NCBI GenBank assembly: GCA_900554265.1
Contig: USGZ01000018.1
Span: forward strand, 1 to 11,250
Direction: 5' to 3'
Source of the DNA: an uncultured Porphyromonadaceae bacterium
GTDB taxonomy: Bacteria; Bacteroidota; Bacteroidia; Bacteroidales; Muribaculaceae
Length of the DNA: 11,250 nucleotides
The position numbers and the translations under genes were made by a program. The notes below the pieces were generated by a model. That model saw only the letters and a list, made by a program, of their open reading frames with translations, did no database searches and was not told where the DNA came from. This document shows, one piece after another, positions 1-7,119 of the stretch; the first letter of the stretch is position 1; each line of letters starts with the position of its first letter.

Positions 1-432
1 CCCGCCGGGGAGATGGAATGGACCGTCGTCGGCGATTCGACCGCAGCCATACTCGGCTATCAGTGCGTGATGGCGCGCACCGATTACCACGGCCGCACCT
101 GGACAGCCTGGTTCACACCCGAAATACCACTGCACGACGGCCCCTGGAAACTCTGCGGACTGCCCGGGCTGATACTCAAGGCAGATGGCGGCGACGGATT
201 CCTGGTCGAGGCTACCGAAGTCGGGATGACACGACAGGCGGTACCGGAAATATATTCCGCCGATACCTACGAGGCAGGCGAACGTCGCCGGCTCCTTGCC
301 GACAGAGAGCACTATATCAACAACCTTGAGAGTATGCTCGCCGCCCAGGGCATAAAGCTCAACGCCGACGGCACCCCCGGCGACATCTCCAAATACAACC
401 GCCGCCTCCGCGCCTGGGAAACGGACTACTGA
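1..432 (+). CDS. GLPGLI family protein, C-terminal part (5' end outside window)
   Basis: The open frame enters from the left edge and stops at 430-432, leaving about 143 visible residues. The diagnostic GLPGLI hexapeptide is encoded at 157-174. Before it are the usual family features: GYQC, then GRTWTAWFTPEIP and the GPW run leading into the motif. Proteins with this signature (Porph_ging/GLPGLI family) are Bacteroidetes-specific, normally exported, and of unknown biochemical function. The signal peptide, if present, lies outside the window. The ATG at 13 falls inside the conserved domain and is unlikely to be the start. The tail (KYNRRLRAWETDY) keeps a KYN but lacks the NPIEL-like ending I associate with many members. 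The gene is GC-rich like the right-hand core region and unlike the neighbouring regulatory genes. It converges on the response regulator gene with 24 bp between stops. Family call firm, function unknown. Confidence 0.88.
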   Translation, partial: PAGEMEWTVVGDSTAAILGYQCVMARTDYHGRTWTAWFTPEIPLHDGPWKLCGLPGLILKADGGDGFLVEATEVGMTRQAVPEIYSADTYEAGERRRLLADREHYINNLESMLAAQGIKLNADGTPGDISKYNRRLRAWETDY

Positions 433-456
433 TAACGAGTTAGCGAATATTCTTTG

Positions 457-1140
457 CTATATGCCGGATGTCAGCATATAACCGAAGCCGCGCTGGTTTA
501 TTATGGCGACAGTGGAATCTTCGCCCAATGCACGTCGTAGTTTGTGGATATAGCCGTGCAGAGAATTGCGATTGCAAGGGTCATCATGCCCCCATAGGGC
601 TATCATCAACTCCGAGGCATCCACTGTTTTCCCTATATTGCTTGCCAGCTGTTCGAGTATCCTGGCCTCGAAGTGCGACAATGTAATGCTTTGTTTTTCC
701 AGAGAAAGCATCTGAGTCGCTGTATTGAAAACATACCTCCCTATGGAGTATACGGTTTGCCGTGGACGGCAGGTGTTACATTGACGAAGGAGAGCCTTTA
801 TTCTGACGATAAGTTCACGCAGTTCAAACGGTTTTTTAAGATAATCGTTTGCGCCTATCTCAAAACCTTCCTCGACATCATCGATTGTGTTTTTGGCTGT
901 AAGGAAGAGAAGGGGAACAGACTTGGATAGCTTCCGTATCTCTTTAGCCATAGTGAAGCCATCCATCTGAGGCATCATGACATCGGCAATAACTATATCC
1001 GCACCCTCAGTCTTGAATTTGTCGAGGCCGATTTTGCCATTTTCGGCTGTCACTACCTCATACCCTTGACTCCGAAGGGTATCGGTTATGATTAATGTGA
1101 GATCTGATTCATCCTCAACTAAGAGAATACTGATTGCCAT
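457..1140 (-). CDS. OmpR/PhoB-family response regulator
   Basis: A 227-residue DNA-binding response regulator. The receiver domain (about 1-118) shows the acidic pair E9/D10, phosphoacceptor D53 in IADVMMPQMDG, the switch Thr T81 and the conserved Lys before Pro at 103-104 (KKPF). A winged-helix DNA-binding domain follows (about 130-225), with the family pattern around LHGYIHKLRRALG and the terminal hairpin INQRGFGY. The linker carries a CxxC (C121/C124), an oddity of unknown meaning. The gene is the second of a two-gene operon: its ATG lies 26 bp inside the end of the kinase gene, suggesting translational coupling. The overall type resembles the Bacteroides RprY class, but orthology cannot be shown here. 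Its most likely targets are the direct repeats at 2647-2683 upstream of its own operon and of the barrel gene (inference). Confidence 0.95.
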   Translation of the reverse strand: MAISILLVEDESDLTLIITDTLRSQGYEVVTAENGKIGLDKFKTEGADIVIADVMMPQMDGFTMAKEIRKLSKSVPLLFLTAKNTIDDVEEGFEIGANDYLKKPFELRELIVRIKALLRQCNTCRPRQTVYSIGRYVFNTATQMLSLEKQSITLSHFEARILEQLASNIGKTVDASELMIALWGHDDPCNRNSLHGYIHKLRRALGEDSTVAIINQRGFGYMLTSGI

Positions 1141-2548
1141 TGTCGTTTATTTTTATCGTGAATATAGACCCCACGGACTCTTTGCTTGTAACAGAAATCG
1201 ACCAACCCAATTTATCAAGCAGACTTTTTACATAGAACAAGCCGATACCGTAGCCTCTTATATCCTGTCGGTTGCCGTGGGGAACCCTGTAGAACTTATT
1301 GAACAGATAGGGCAGAGACTTGGCCGGTATGCCGATGCCGTTATCTGCGACAGAAATTTCTTTCTCATTGCCGGATATGGTTATTGCAACGCTATCGCCG
1401 GAGTATTTGATTGCATTGTCAATCAAATTGTTCAGTATGTTTGACAGATGTGTCTTGTCTGCTTCTATCAAGACATCATCGTCTACATCCACATTTATTG
1501 TTATCTTTTTTTCATCTCTCATACGTTGGGCCGTGGCTATTTCTTCAATGAAAGGACGCAATCGAACTGTCTCCGGTTTTAGCTTCATTGTTTTTCGCCT
1601 CTCCATACTCATCGCAAGGATATTTTCTACCAGTTCGCCGAGACGTTTTAGCTGTTTATTGGCGATATTGAGGTATTTCTCTTTTTTCCGTGGGTCGTTG
1701 ACTGTATCGTAATTGAGCAGAGCGTCATTGGCGGAATATGCTATCGCAATCGGCGTTTTAAGCTCATGGGTCATATTGCTTACAAAATCATCCTTCATTT
1801 CCTCGATTGTTCTCATTTTAGCCACTGTGTGAAACAGGTACCAAAACGCTAGAGTAAACGCTAACAAAAGAAGAAAAACAGTTATAATAACACCAGACAT
1901 CTCCGAAACGATATGGTTGGTCAGAGGTGTCATATATGCCTTATAATATATTCCCTCGTCAGGGTTGATGGAATAGCGGTATGAATCCAATCCTGATTCT
2001 CCGTTGAATTTAGCATTACCGCAAATTACAGAATCCTTGCTGTTGACAACCTCCACACATAAGAAATCGGGATAGATGAATCTGTGAGAAAGTTGATTAC
2101 GTAAAACACTATCCATCACCGCCATGTCATAAGGGATATATTTATCCATTATCGCGTGAAACTGCCGGCTCATTGCATCAACCATCTGATTGGAGTATGG
2201 GCTGTTTTCCGATAGTTTAGCCCGTTCTTCGACAACTGTACCGTCGGCCTCCGTCCTGACAGAAATAAGCTGACCGCTTTCATTCCTATATGTAGATGCC
2301 TCGGCTTTACTTGGCGTATTGTATTCTTCAAGATCCTCTTGTACTTTTACGTTTGATGCCAGGCCTTGCGCTCTGCCAGCGCGATACATAAGGTCATCAA
2401 TGTCTGCATCAGCCAAAGCCGTCAATACATCCCGCTCAACATTGGCCCTTATAGAATTATAAAGGGATATAAGATAATAGACATTATAGCCGAAAATGAC
2501 TGCAATGACAATAATAAACGTGGTCGATATAGTCTTAAAACGTTTCAT
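1115..2548 (-). CDS. Membrane sensor histidine kinase
   Basis: A 477-residue inner-membrane sensor kinase, partner of the regulator encoded next to it. Numbered from the ATG at 2548: TM1 about 8-30, a periplasmic sensor of about 180 residues, TM2 about 220-240, then the dimerisation/phosphoacceptor helix with H261 in the H-box (SNMTHELKTP). The HATPase domain follows with N-box (NNLIDNAIKYS), G1 (DNGIGIP), F-box (LFNKFYRV) and G2 (GYGIGL). There is no clear HAMP domain, and TM2 runs almost directly into the H-box helix. The sensor region matches no family I recognise. Two cysteines 12 residues apart (C164, C176) near its end could form a disulfide. The ATG at 2548 is preferred over an in-frame GTG at 2560, because the peptide MKRFKT leading into TM1 is a normal start. 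The stop overlaps the regulator start. Kinase call firm, signal unknown. Confidence 0.95.
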   Translation of the reverse strand: MKRFKTISTTFIIVIAVIFGYNVYYLISLYNSIRANVERDVLTALADADIDDLMYRAGRAQGLASNVKVQEDLEEYNTPSKAEASTYRNESGQLISVRTEADGTVVEERAKLSENSPYSNQMVDAMSRQFHAIMDKYIPYDMAVMDSVLRNQLSHRFIYPDFLCVEVVNSKDSVICGNAKFNGESGLDSYRYSINPDEGIYYKAYMTPLTNHIVSEMSGVIITVFLLLLAFTLAFWYLFHTVAKMRTIEEMKDDFVSNMTHELKTPIAIAYSANDALLNYDTVNDPRKKEKYLNIANKQLKRLGELVENILAMSMERRKTMKLKPETVRLRPFIEEIATAQRMRDEKKITINVDVDDDVLIEADKTHLSNILNNLIDNAIKYSGDSVAITISGNEKEISVADNGIGIPAKSLPYLFNKFYRVPHGNRQDIRGYGIGLFYVKSLLDKLGWSISVTSKESVGSIFTIKINDNGNQYSLS

Positions 2549-2599
2549 ATCTGCAATCACGAAGTGCTCGCGGTCTCATGTGAAAATCATTAATCACCA

Positions 2600-2607
2600 C
2601 AAATTTA
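2600..2607 (-). promoter_or_regulatory. -7 promoter element for the kinase/regulator operon
   Basis: On the minus strand this reads TAAATTTG, a perfect match to the Bacteroidetes primary-sigma -7 consensus TAnnTTTG. It lies 52 bp before the kinase ATG. The only nearby -33 candidate is an ATTG at 2624-2627 with a short 16-bp spacer, so the promoter may depend on an activator. The expected start of transcription is near 2593. Confidence 0.55.
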
Positions 2608-2646
2608 CTAATAATCCGTCATACAATCGATTAGGATAGCTTCGAT

Positions 2647-2683
2647 TTAAGACTAAATAAGTGAGGTCTTAAGACTAAATAAG
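2647..2683. promoter_or_regulatory. Tandem 15-bp direct repeats, putative response-regulator operator
   Basis: Two perfect copies of TTAAGACTAAATAAG lie at 2647-2661 and 2669-2683, 22 bp start to start, or two helical turns. The first half of copy two also forms a perfect 10-bp palindrome, GTCTTAAGAC, at 2666-2675. OmpR/PhoB-type regulators typically bind as head-to-tail dimers on direct repeats in helical phase, so this arrangement suits the neighbouring regulator. The block sits about 50 bp upstream of both inferred transcription starts (kinase operon leftward, barrel gene rightward). The repeats are seen directly; the binding protein is inferred. Confidence 0.65.
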
Positions 2684-2716
2684 GTTGGTTATAGTTAGGC
2701 TGAATATCAGTATAGG

Positions 2717-2724
2717 TAATTTTG
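2717..2724 (+). promoter_or_regulatory. -7 promoter element for the beta-barrel gene
   Basis: TAATTTTG matches the Bacteroidetes -7 consensus TAnnTTTG exactly and ends 20 bp before the preferred ATG at 2745. At the expected -33 position there is only a poor GTTA/GTTAGG near 2694-2699. A strong -7 with a weak -33 and upstream repeats is the pattern expected of an activated promoter. Confidence 0.6.
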
Positions 2725-2744
2725 CATCAGAAAAATATATCGCA

Positions 2745-4781
2745 ATGAAAAAAGCATTCCTTCTCATAGCAATCTTACATAGCATAGCCTCCTATGCTCA
2801 GATAGTTGTGCCCGATACAATCTCAACCCAACAACTCGATGAAGTTGTTATAAAAGGAGAGAAACCACAGGTCAGGGGCGAGGACGGAATTATGGTAGTT
2901 GATCTCCCCGGAATAGTCAAGGACAAACCGGTTAACAATATACTTGAAGCCCTTGGCTATATGCCCGGCGTCACGAACAATAACGGTATGATATGGCTCA
3001 CCGGAGCCTCAAATGTCACCATTATTCTCAATGGTGAACTTACCAATATGCCGCTCCAGAATCTTTATCAACTTCTCTACAACACTCCGGTTGACAGATT
3101 GAAAAATGTGGAGATTATGTATTCCGCTCCCGCGAAGTATCATGTCAACGGTGCGGTAATCAATGTGATTCTGAAAACGCCGATGCCTCTTGATGGCTTG
3201 CAGGGACAGGTCAGAGCCGGATATGATCAGGCTCACTATGGTTCGTATGGCGGTGTACTTGCAGCGACATACGCATTAAAGAACTGGACTTTTGACTTAA
3301 ACTATGGATTAACTCGCAGTAAATCGTGGAGCCGCGAGGAAACTTGGTCAAATCATCTTTATGATGGTAAGCGAACTATGATTGAGGAGGATATGCGCCG
3401 CATCGGTCAGAACTGGAGCAATGCCATATTTGCCTCCGCTTCATGGAAAACGCTCAAACTCACTTACAACGGTCAGATAATCTCCGACTCAAAGAGCTGG
3501 GGACTCTCATTAGGTACCTTGGGCAACTTTACAAATGCCTACAAGATGCTGTCGCCTGTCGGTTATCATAATGTGGCCTTGCTTTACACAGCACCATTCG
3601 GAATGACTGTCGGCGGTGACTATACTCACTATTCCGAGAACCGTTCACAGTCATTGTTTAAGGATGCCGATTATCTGCTTGGCTCAGAAAACCATCAGGA
3701 GATAAACCGATGGCATTTATATATTGACCAACACCATCAGTTCGGCAAATGGCAACTGGACTATGGTGCGGAATATCAGCACTCGGAAGACCATAGCTCG
3801 CAACATTATGAATTATCCTATAATACTGATTTCGATGATATTCTCAACGAAGATGTGGCGAGTCTTTATGTCGGTACACAACGGTCGTTTGATTGGGGCC
3901 TGTCTTTCAATGTCTCGGCAAAGGGTGAGTATTATCACAATAAATATCAGCACAACTGGAATTTCATTCCTCAACTCGGAACAACTTACTACAAGACACC
4001 GAAAAGCATATTCCAGCTTAATCTCAGCACGCAACGCATCTATCCGTCATATTGGGAACTTCATGGTGGGACGAGCCATATCAATGATTATTCGACAGTA
4101 ATCGGTAATCCTGAGCTAAAGCCTTATATCCAGTATGATGCACAGTTTAATTACATTCTGAGGCAGAAATATGTTGCGACCCTCTATTTTCAGTATGGTG
4201 ATAAAGCAACGGTACAGCTTCCCTATCAGTCGCCGGATGCTCTCAATCTCATCTATCAGACCATAAATATGAACTACAAACGAGTGGTTGGTCTTAACCT
4301 CTATGCGCCTTTCGGTATCAGTTACATCTGGAACGCATCAGCTACAGCCAACATATTCAATCAACGAGAAAAGGCCGATCATTTCCATGATATAAAATAT
4401 GACAGCAACAAATGGATTTTCTATGGCTCGCTTAACAACACCTTCAAGTTCAGTCAGAACAGTCCCTTCTCCGTTTCTTTGGATTTCAGTTATATCTCGC
4501 CATCATTGCAAGGCATTGCCGACCTTTCGGATATATGGAAAGTGGATGCTGGAATCAAGTGGCAGTTCGGACGGAAACGCAGCTGCGAGCTGAATCTGAA
4601 AGCCGATGATATATTCAACAAATGGTCGCCGACCATGACAATAAATCACGCCAATCAGGATTATCGCATGAAAGTGAGAGACATGACACGCAACTTCAAG
4701 CTCACTCTCATCTGGAAGTTCAACGGATTTACTCCCAAAGACACCGACATCGACACCTCCAGGTTCGGTACCGGGAAGTAA
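2745..4781 (+). CDS. Outer-membrane beta-barrel protein, TonB-dependent-receptor-like
   Basis: A 678-residue protein starting with a classical signal peptide (MKKAFLLIAILHSIASYA, likely cut before Q19). A TonB-box-like LDEVVIKG follows at 31-38. Next is a plug-like domain (about 40-145) with NNILEALGYMPGV and, at about 121-144, the VEIMYSAPAKY...GAVINVILK pattern typical of TonB-receptor plugs in this family. The rest is a long series of alternating strands rich in aromatics, ending at the tail DTSRFG (670-675), which is common in Bacteroidetes OMP_b-brl_3-type proteins. Unlike many relatives it has no carboxypeptidase-regulatory-like domain between signal peptide and plug. The ATG at 2745 is chosen because the signal peptide begins there; the frame extends back to a TTG at 2685, but that would put 20 residues before the signal and overlap the promoter. 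It probably acts in outer-membrane uptake or envelope function under control of the divergent two-component system. Substrate unknown. Confidence 0.88.
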   Translation: MKKAFLLIAILHSIASYAQIVVPDTISTQQLDEVVIKGEKPQVRGEDGIMVVDLPGIVKDKPVNNILEALGYMPGVTNNNGMIWLTGASNVTIILNGELTNMPLQNLYQLLYNTPVDRLKNVEIMYSAPAKYHVNGAVINVILKTPMPLDGLQGQVRAGYDQAHYGSYGGVLAATYALKNWTFDLNYGLTRSKSWSREETWSNHLYDGKRTMIEEDMRRIGQNWSNAIFASASWKTLKLTYNGQIISDSKSWGLSLGTLGNFTNAYKMLSPVGYHNVALLYTAPFGMTVGGDYTHYSENRSQSLFKDADYLLGSENHQEINRWHLYIDQHHQFGKWQLDYGAEYQHSEDHSSQHYELSYNTDFDDILNEDVASLYVGTQRSFDWGLSFNVSAKGEYYHNKYQHNWNFIPQLGTTYYKTPKSIFQLNLSTQRIYPSYWELHGGTSHINDYSTVIGNPELKPYIQYDAQFNYILRQKYVATLYFQYGDKATVQLPYQSPDALNLIYQTINMNYKRVVGLNLYAPFGISYIWNASATANIFNQREKADHFHDIKYDSNKWIFYGSLNNTFKFSQNSPFSVSLDFSYISPSLQGIADLSDIWKVDAGIKWQFGRKRSCELNLKADDIFNKWSPTMTINHANQDYRMKVRDMTRNFKLTLIWKFNGFTPKDTDIDTSRFGTGK

Positions 4782-4785
4782 GATA

Positions 4786-5730
4786 TCAGAACGGACTTGG
4801 GGCGTCGTCGGAAAGTCCGATTTGGTCACGGGGCGTAGAAAGTTCTTCCCAGTCTTCGAAGCGGGCGTATCGGGGCTTGAAGTGAAGTTTAACAGTCGTT
4901 TCAGGCCCCATATGATTCTTGGCGATGTTGACTTCTACGAGCCCACGGATATCGTTGCCGGAGGCATCCTCCCCCGAGCGGTATTTCAATTCCGGTCTGT
5001 CAAGGAGAATCACTACATTGGAATCCTCGCAGATAGTGCCGCTGTCGCGTAGGTCATACATATAGGGGCGATAGTAGTCAGTATACTTGGCGTCACGATG
5101 CTCCGGATTTCGATTAATCTGGGAAGCTATTACTACCGGAATACCGAGTTCTTTGGCGAGATGTTTCAGTTCCCGCGTGCAGGCTGCTATTTCCTCATAG
5201 CGGTTCTGATAGCCGAGCGACGACGAAAAGAGCTGGAGATTGTCGATATAGACAATTCTTGCGTTCGTCTCAGAGACGTTGTCTTTCACTTCCTGACAGA
5301 ATTGCAGAATCTTTGCGGAGGGCTTGTCGACGATATAGAGAGGAACATCGTCAAGGAGCTTTTTCGCAGTGGAGCCGAGATTCAAAATCTCCTCGGAGGT
5401 CAGGACCCCGCCGCTGATTCTATATCCTTCGATTTCAGCCGTTGAGGAGAGAATGAGATTGACTATCTGTGCTCTGGTCTTTTCAAAAGAGTAGAACAGA
5501 ACCGGAATCCTGTACTCAACGGCCTGATGTACGGCCATATTAAGCAGAAGTGCTGATTTTCCCATCGCAGGACGGGCACCAACCACGATTAGATCTGCGT
5601 TATCGAATCCTCCGAGGGCTCTGTCAAGGTCCTTGAATCCGGTCGGAATGCCGGCGATAGTATCGGACTTTCCGGCCTTATCCGATATGTTGTTGAGCGC
5701 TTGCTCGATAAGTGTCTTGAAATTGTCCAT
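4786..5730 (-). CDS. Stand-alone DnaB-like helicase C-terminal domain protein
   Basis: A 314-residue RecA-fold ATPase homologous to the C-terminal motor domain of replicative helicase DnaB. Visible motifs are GIPTGFKDLD (27-36), Walker A GARPAMGKS (51-59, K58), a probable catalytic Glu in SFEK (E83, aligning with DnaB SLEM), Walker B IVYIDNLQL (159-167, D163), ASQINRN (202-208), DLRDSG (226-231) and KNHMGP (271-276). The DnaB N-terminal domain is absent: only about 20 residues, probably equivalent to the DnaB linker helix, precede the motor. Full DnaB is usually around 450-520 residues. The frame is intact and has its own -7 element, so it looks like a genuine short gene rather than a remnant. 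No primase, integrase or phage gene is next to it. It may be an accessory or mobile-element-derived helicase-like ATPase. Its stop lies 4 bp from that of the convergent barrel gene. Confidence 0.88.
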   Translation of the reverse strand: MDNFKTLIEQALNNISDKAGKSDTIAGIPTGFKDLDRALGGFDNADLIVVGARPAMGKSALLLNMAVHQAVEYRIPVLFYSFEKTRAQIVNLILSSTAEIEGYRISGGVLTSEEILNLGSTAKKLLDDVPLYIVDKPSAKILQFCQEVKDNVSETNARIVYIDNLQLFSSSLGYQNRYEEIAACTRELKHLAKELGIPVVIASQINRNPEHRDAKYTDYYRPYMYDLRDSGTICEDSNVVILLDRPELKYRSGEDASGNDIRGLVEVNIAKNHMGPETTVKLHFKPRYARFEDWEELSTPRDQIGLSDDAPSPF

Positions 5731-5751
5731 ATGTCAAAATCTTGTATAATA

Positions 5752-5759
5752 CAAAATTA
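5752..5759 (-). promoter_or_regulatory. -7 promoter element for the DnaB-like gene
   Basis: On the minus strand this reads TAATTTTG, a perfect TAnnTTTG, 21 bp before the ATG at 5730. This is the same octamer and nearly the same spacing as in front of the barrel gene. No convincing -33 TTTG is seen at the expected distance. Confidence 0.5.
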
Positions 5760-5881
5760 CTCATTATTAATCATATCCAGCGTTAATAAAACCTCAAATT
5801 CTATAAAGAGTCAATAAATTGGCACATAGCCCAAACGCATAAAAAGTATTATGTATTCAGGAATGGTCGGGAAATTTTCGC

Positions 5882-5889
5882 TATATTTG
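5882..5889 (+). promoter_or_regulatory. -7 promoter element for the alcohol dehydrogenase gene
   Basis: TATATTTG is a perfect TAnnTTTG element 22 bp before the ATG at 5912. The -33 region (about 5859-5862) is a poor match. The 181-bp divergent gap 5731-5911 holds this element and the DnaB-like promoter on the other strand; I see nothing else in it. Confidence 0.55.
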
Positions 5890-5911
5890 TGGTGGTTAAA
5901 AATTCACGACG

Positions 5912-7081
5912 ATGAATGATTTCTGTTATTGTTCCCCGACGAGGTATGTGTTCGGGCGGGGTGTCGAGAATACGATAGGCAAGGAGGCGCGCGAGCACGG
6001 CTTCCGTAAGGTTCTGATTGTCTTCGGCGGCGGTTCGGCCCGGCGTTCCGGGCTTCTGGACCGCGTCGAGAAATCGCTGGCCGAGGCCGGGGTAGAGTAC
6101 CTCGAGCTTGGCGGCATCCAGCCTAATCCGGTCGACGGGCCGGTCTACGAGGGCATCCGAATGGTCCGCGAGGCCGGTGCCGACGCGCTGATTGCCGTCG
6201 GTGGCGGCAGCGTGATCGATACGGCCAAGGCTATCGCCGCGGGCGCTGTCTACGACGGCGATTTCTGGGATTTCTATAGCGGCAAGGCCACCATCGCCAA
6301 GGCTCTGCCGCTGGGCGTAGTGCTCACTATTCCCGCCGCCGGCAGCGAGGGCTCCGGCAACTCGGTGATTACCAAGGAGAGCGAGAAGCGCAAGATTTCC
6401 ATCCGCACCGATTTCTGGCTGCGGCCCAAGTTCGCGCTGATGAACCCCGAACTCACCTTCACGCTTCCGGCGGCGCAGACTTTCGCCGGCGTGGCCGACA
6501 TGATGGCCCACATCATGGAGCGCTATTTCAGCAACACGGCTGACGTTCAGACCACCGACCGCGTGGCCGAGGGCGTGCTGCGGGCGATAATCGACGTGGC
6601 GCCGCGGCTGGTCGACAATCCTTCCGACTACCAGGCGCGGGCGAATATAATGTGGGCCGGCACACTGGCTCACAACGGCATCTGCGGCATCGGGCGCCAG
6701 GAGGACTGGGCCTCGCACGGCCTGGAGCACGAGCTTTCGGCGCTCTACGGCGTTACCCACGGCGCCGGCCTGGCGGTGGTGTTCCCGGCATGGATGGAAT
6801 ATATGTCGGCCAAGCATCCGGAGAAGGTGGCACAGTACGCCAGGCGAGTGTTCGACGTCGATGAGGCCGACGACTACGCCGCCGCCCGCGAGGGAGTGCG
6901 CCGACTGCGCGCGTTCTTCGGGTCGCTGGCCCTGCCGCTGACACTGGGCGAGTTGGGCATAGCGAATCCGGACATGGACACGCTGGTGAGCCGTTTCCAT
7001 GAGAACAAGGGCAATCCCGCGGGCTTCTACTACCCGCTGCGCCCGGCCGACACGCGCGCCATCTACGAGCTGATGCGCTAA
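5912..7081 (+). CDS. Iron-containing alcohol dehydrogenase (YqhD/butanol dehydrogenase type)
   Basis: A 389-residue cytosolic group III alcohol dehydrogenase, expected to reduce aldehydes to alcohols with NAD(P)H. It follows E. coli YqhD closely along its whole length. The N-terminus is MNDFCYCSPTRYVFGRG. The nucleotide-binding GGGS is at 39-42, as in the NADPH-linked members, and a second GGGS with IDTAK is at 97-106. The four metal ligands of the family align to D196, H200, H269 and H283 (YqhD D194, H198, H267, H281). Length is normal. The gene has its own -7 element and is probably monocistronic, with a weak hairpin after the stop and a separate promoter for gltX. Likely roles are detoxification of reactive aldehydes or fermentative redox balance; the physiological substrate cannot be read from sequence. 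Confidence 0.95.
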   Translation: MNDFCYCSPTRYVFGRGVENTIGKEAREHGFRKVLIVFGGGSARRSGLLDRVEKSLAEAGVEYLELGGIQPNPVDGPVYEGIRMVREAGADALIAVGGGSVIDTAKAIAAGAVYDGDFWDFYSGKATIAKALPLGVVLTIPAAGSEGSGNSVITKESEKRKISIRTDFWLRPKFALMNPELTFTLPAAQTFAGVADMMAHIMERYFSNTADVQTTDRVAEGVLRAIIDVAPRLVDNPSDYQARANIMWAGTLAHNGICGIGRQEDWASHGLEHELSALYGVTHGAGLAVVFPAWMEYMSAKHPEKVAQYARRVFDVDEADDYAAAREGVRRLRAFFGSLALPLTLGELGIANPDMDTLVSRFHENKGNPAGFYYPLRPADTRAIYELMR

Positions 7082-7083
7082 GA

Positions 7084-7113
7084 GCCGGGCCGCACATTAT
7101 TGTCGAACCCGGC
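7084..7113 (+). terminator. Possible weak hairpin terminator after the dehydrogenase gene
   Basis: GCCGGG at 7084-7089 pairs with CCCGGC at 7108-7113 (6 bp, all G/C) across an 18-nt loop, followed shortly by AATTTT. The position just after a stop and before a new promoter fits a terminator, but the loop is long and the U-tract short. Confidence 0.3.
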
Positions 7114-7119
7114 GCTAAT

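Noticed and set aside
441..459. Small hairpin (7-bp stem with one G-T pair, 5-nt loop) between the convergent GLPGLI and regulator genes
   Set aside because: Weak AT-rich stem overlapping the regulator stop codon with no clear U-tract; not enough to call a terminator.
2549..2560. GTG start of the kinase at 2560
   Set aside because: The ATG at 2548 gives a normal N-terminus leading directly into TM1; the four extra residues add nothing recognisable.
2685..2744. Upstream extension of the barrel gene to a TTG start at 2685
   Set aside because: It would put 20 residues before an obvious signal peptide and run through the perfect -7 element at 2717-2724.
4786..5730. Prophage or integrative element based on the DnaB-like gene
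   Set aside because: No integrase, capsid, primase, relaxase or other mobile gene is present in the window.
433..5911. Attachment sites or target duplications bounding the AT-rich block
   Set aside because: Only a 7-bp GCTATAT match was noticed (456-462 and 5880-5886), which is too short to mean anything without other evidence.
5849..7000. Long open frame on the minus strand across the alcohol dehydrogenase gene
   Set aside because: Low-complexity composition rich in Arg, His, Ala and Gly, expected from reading GC-rich codons backwards; no domain recognised.
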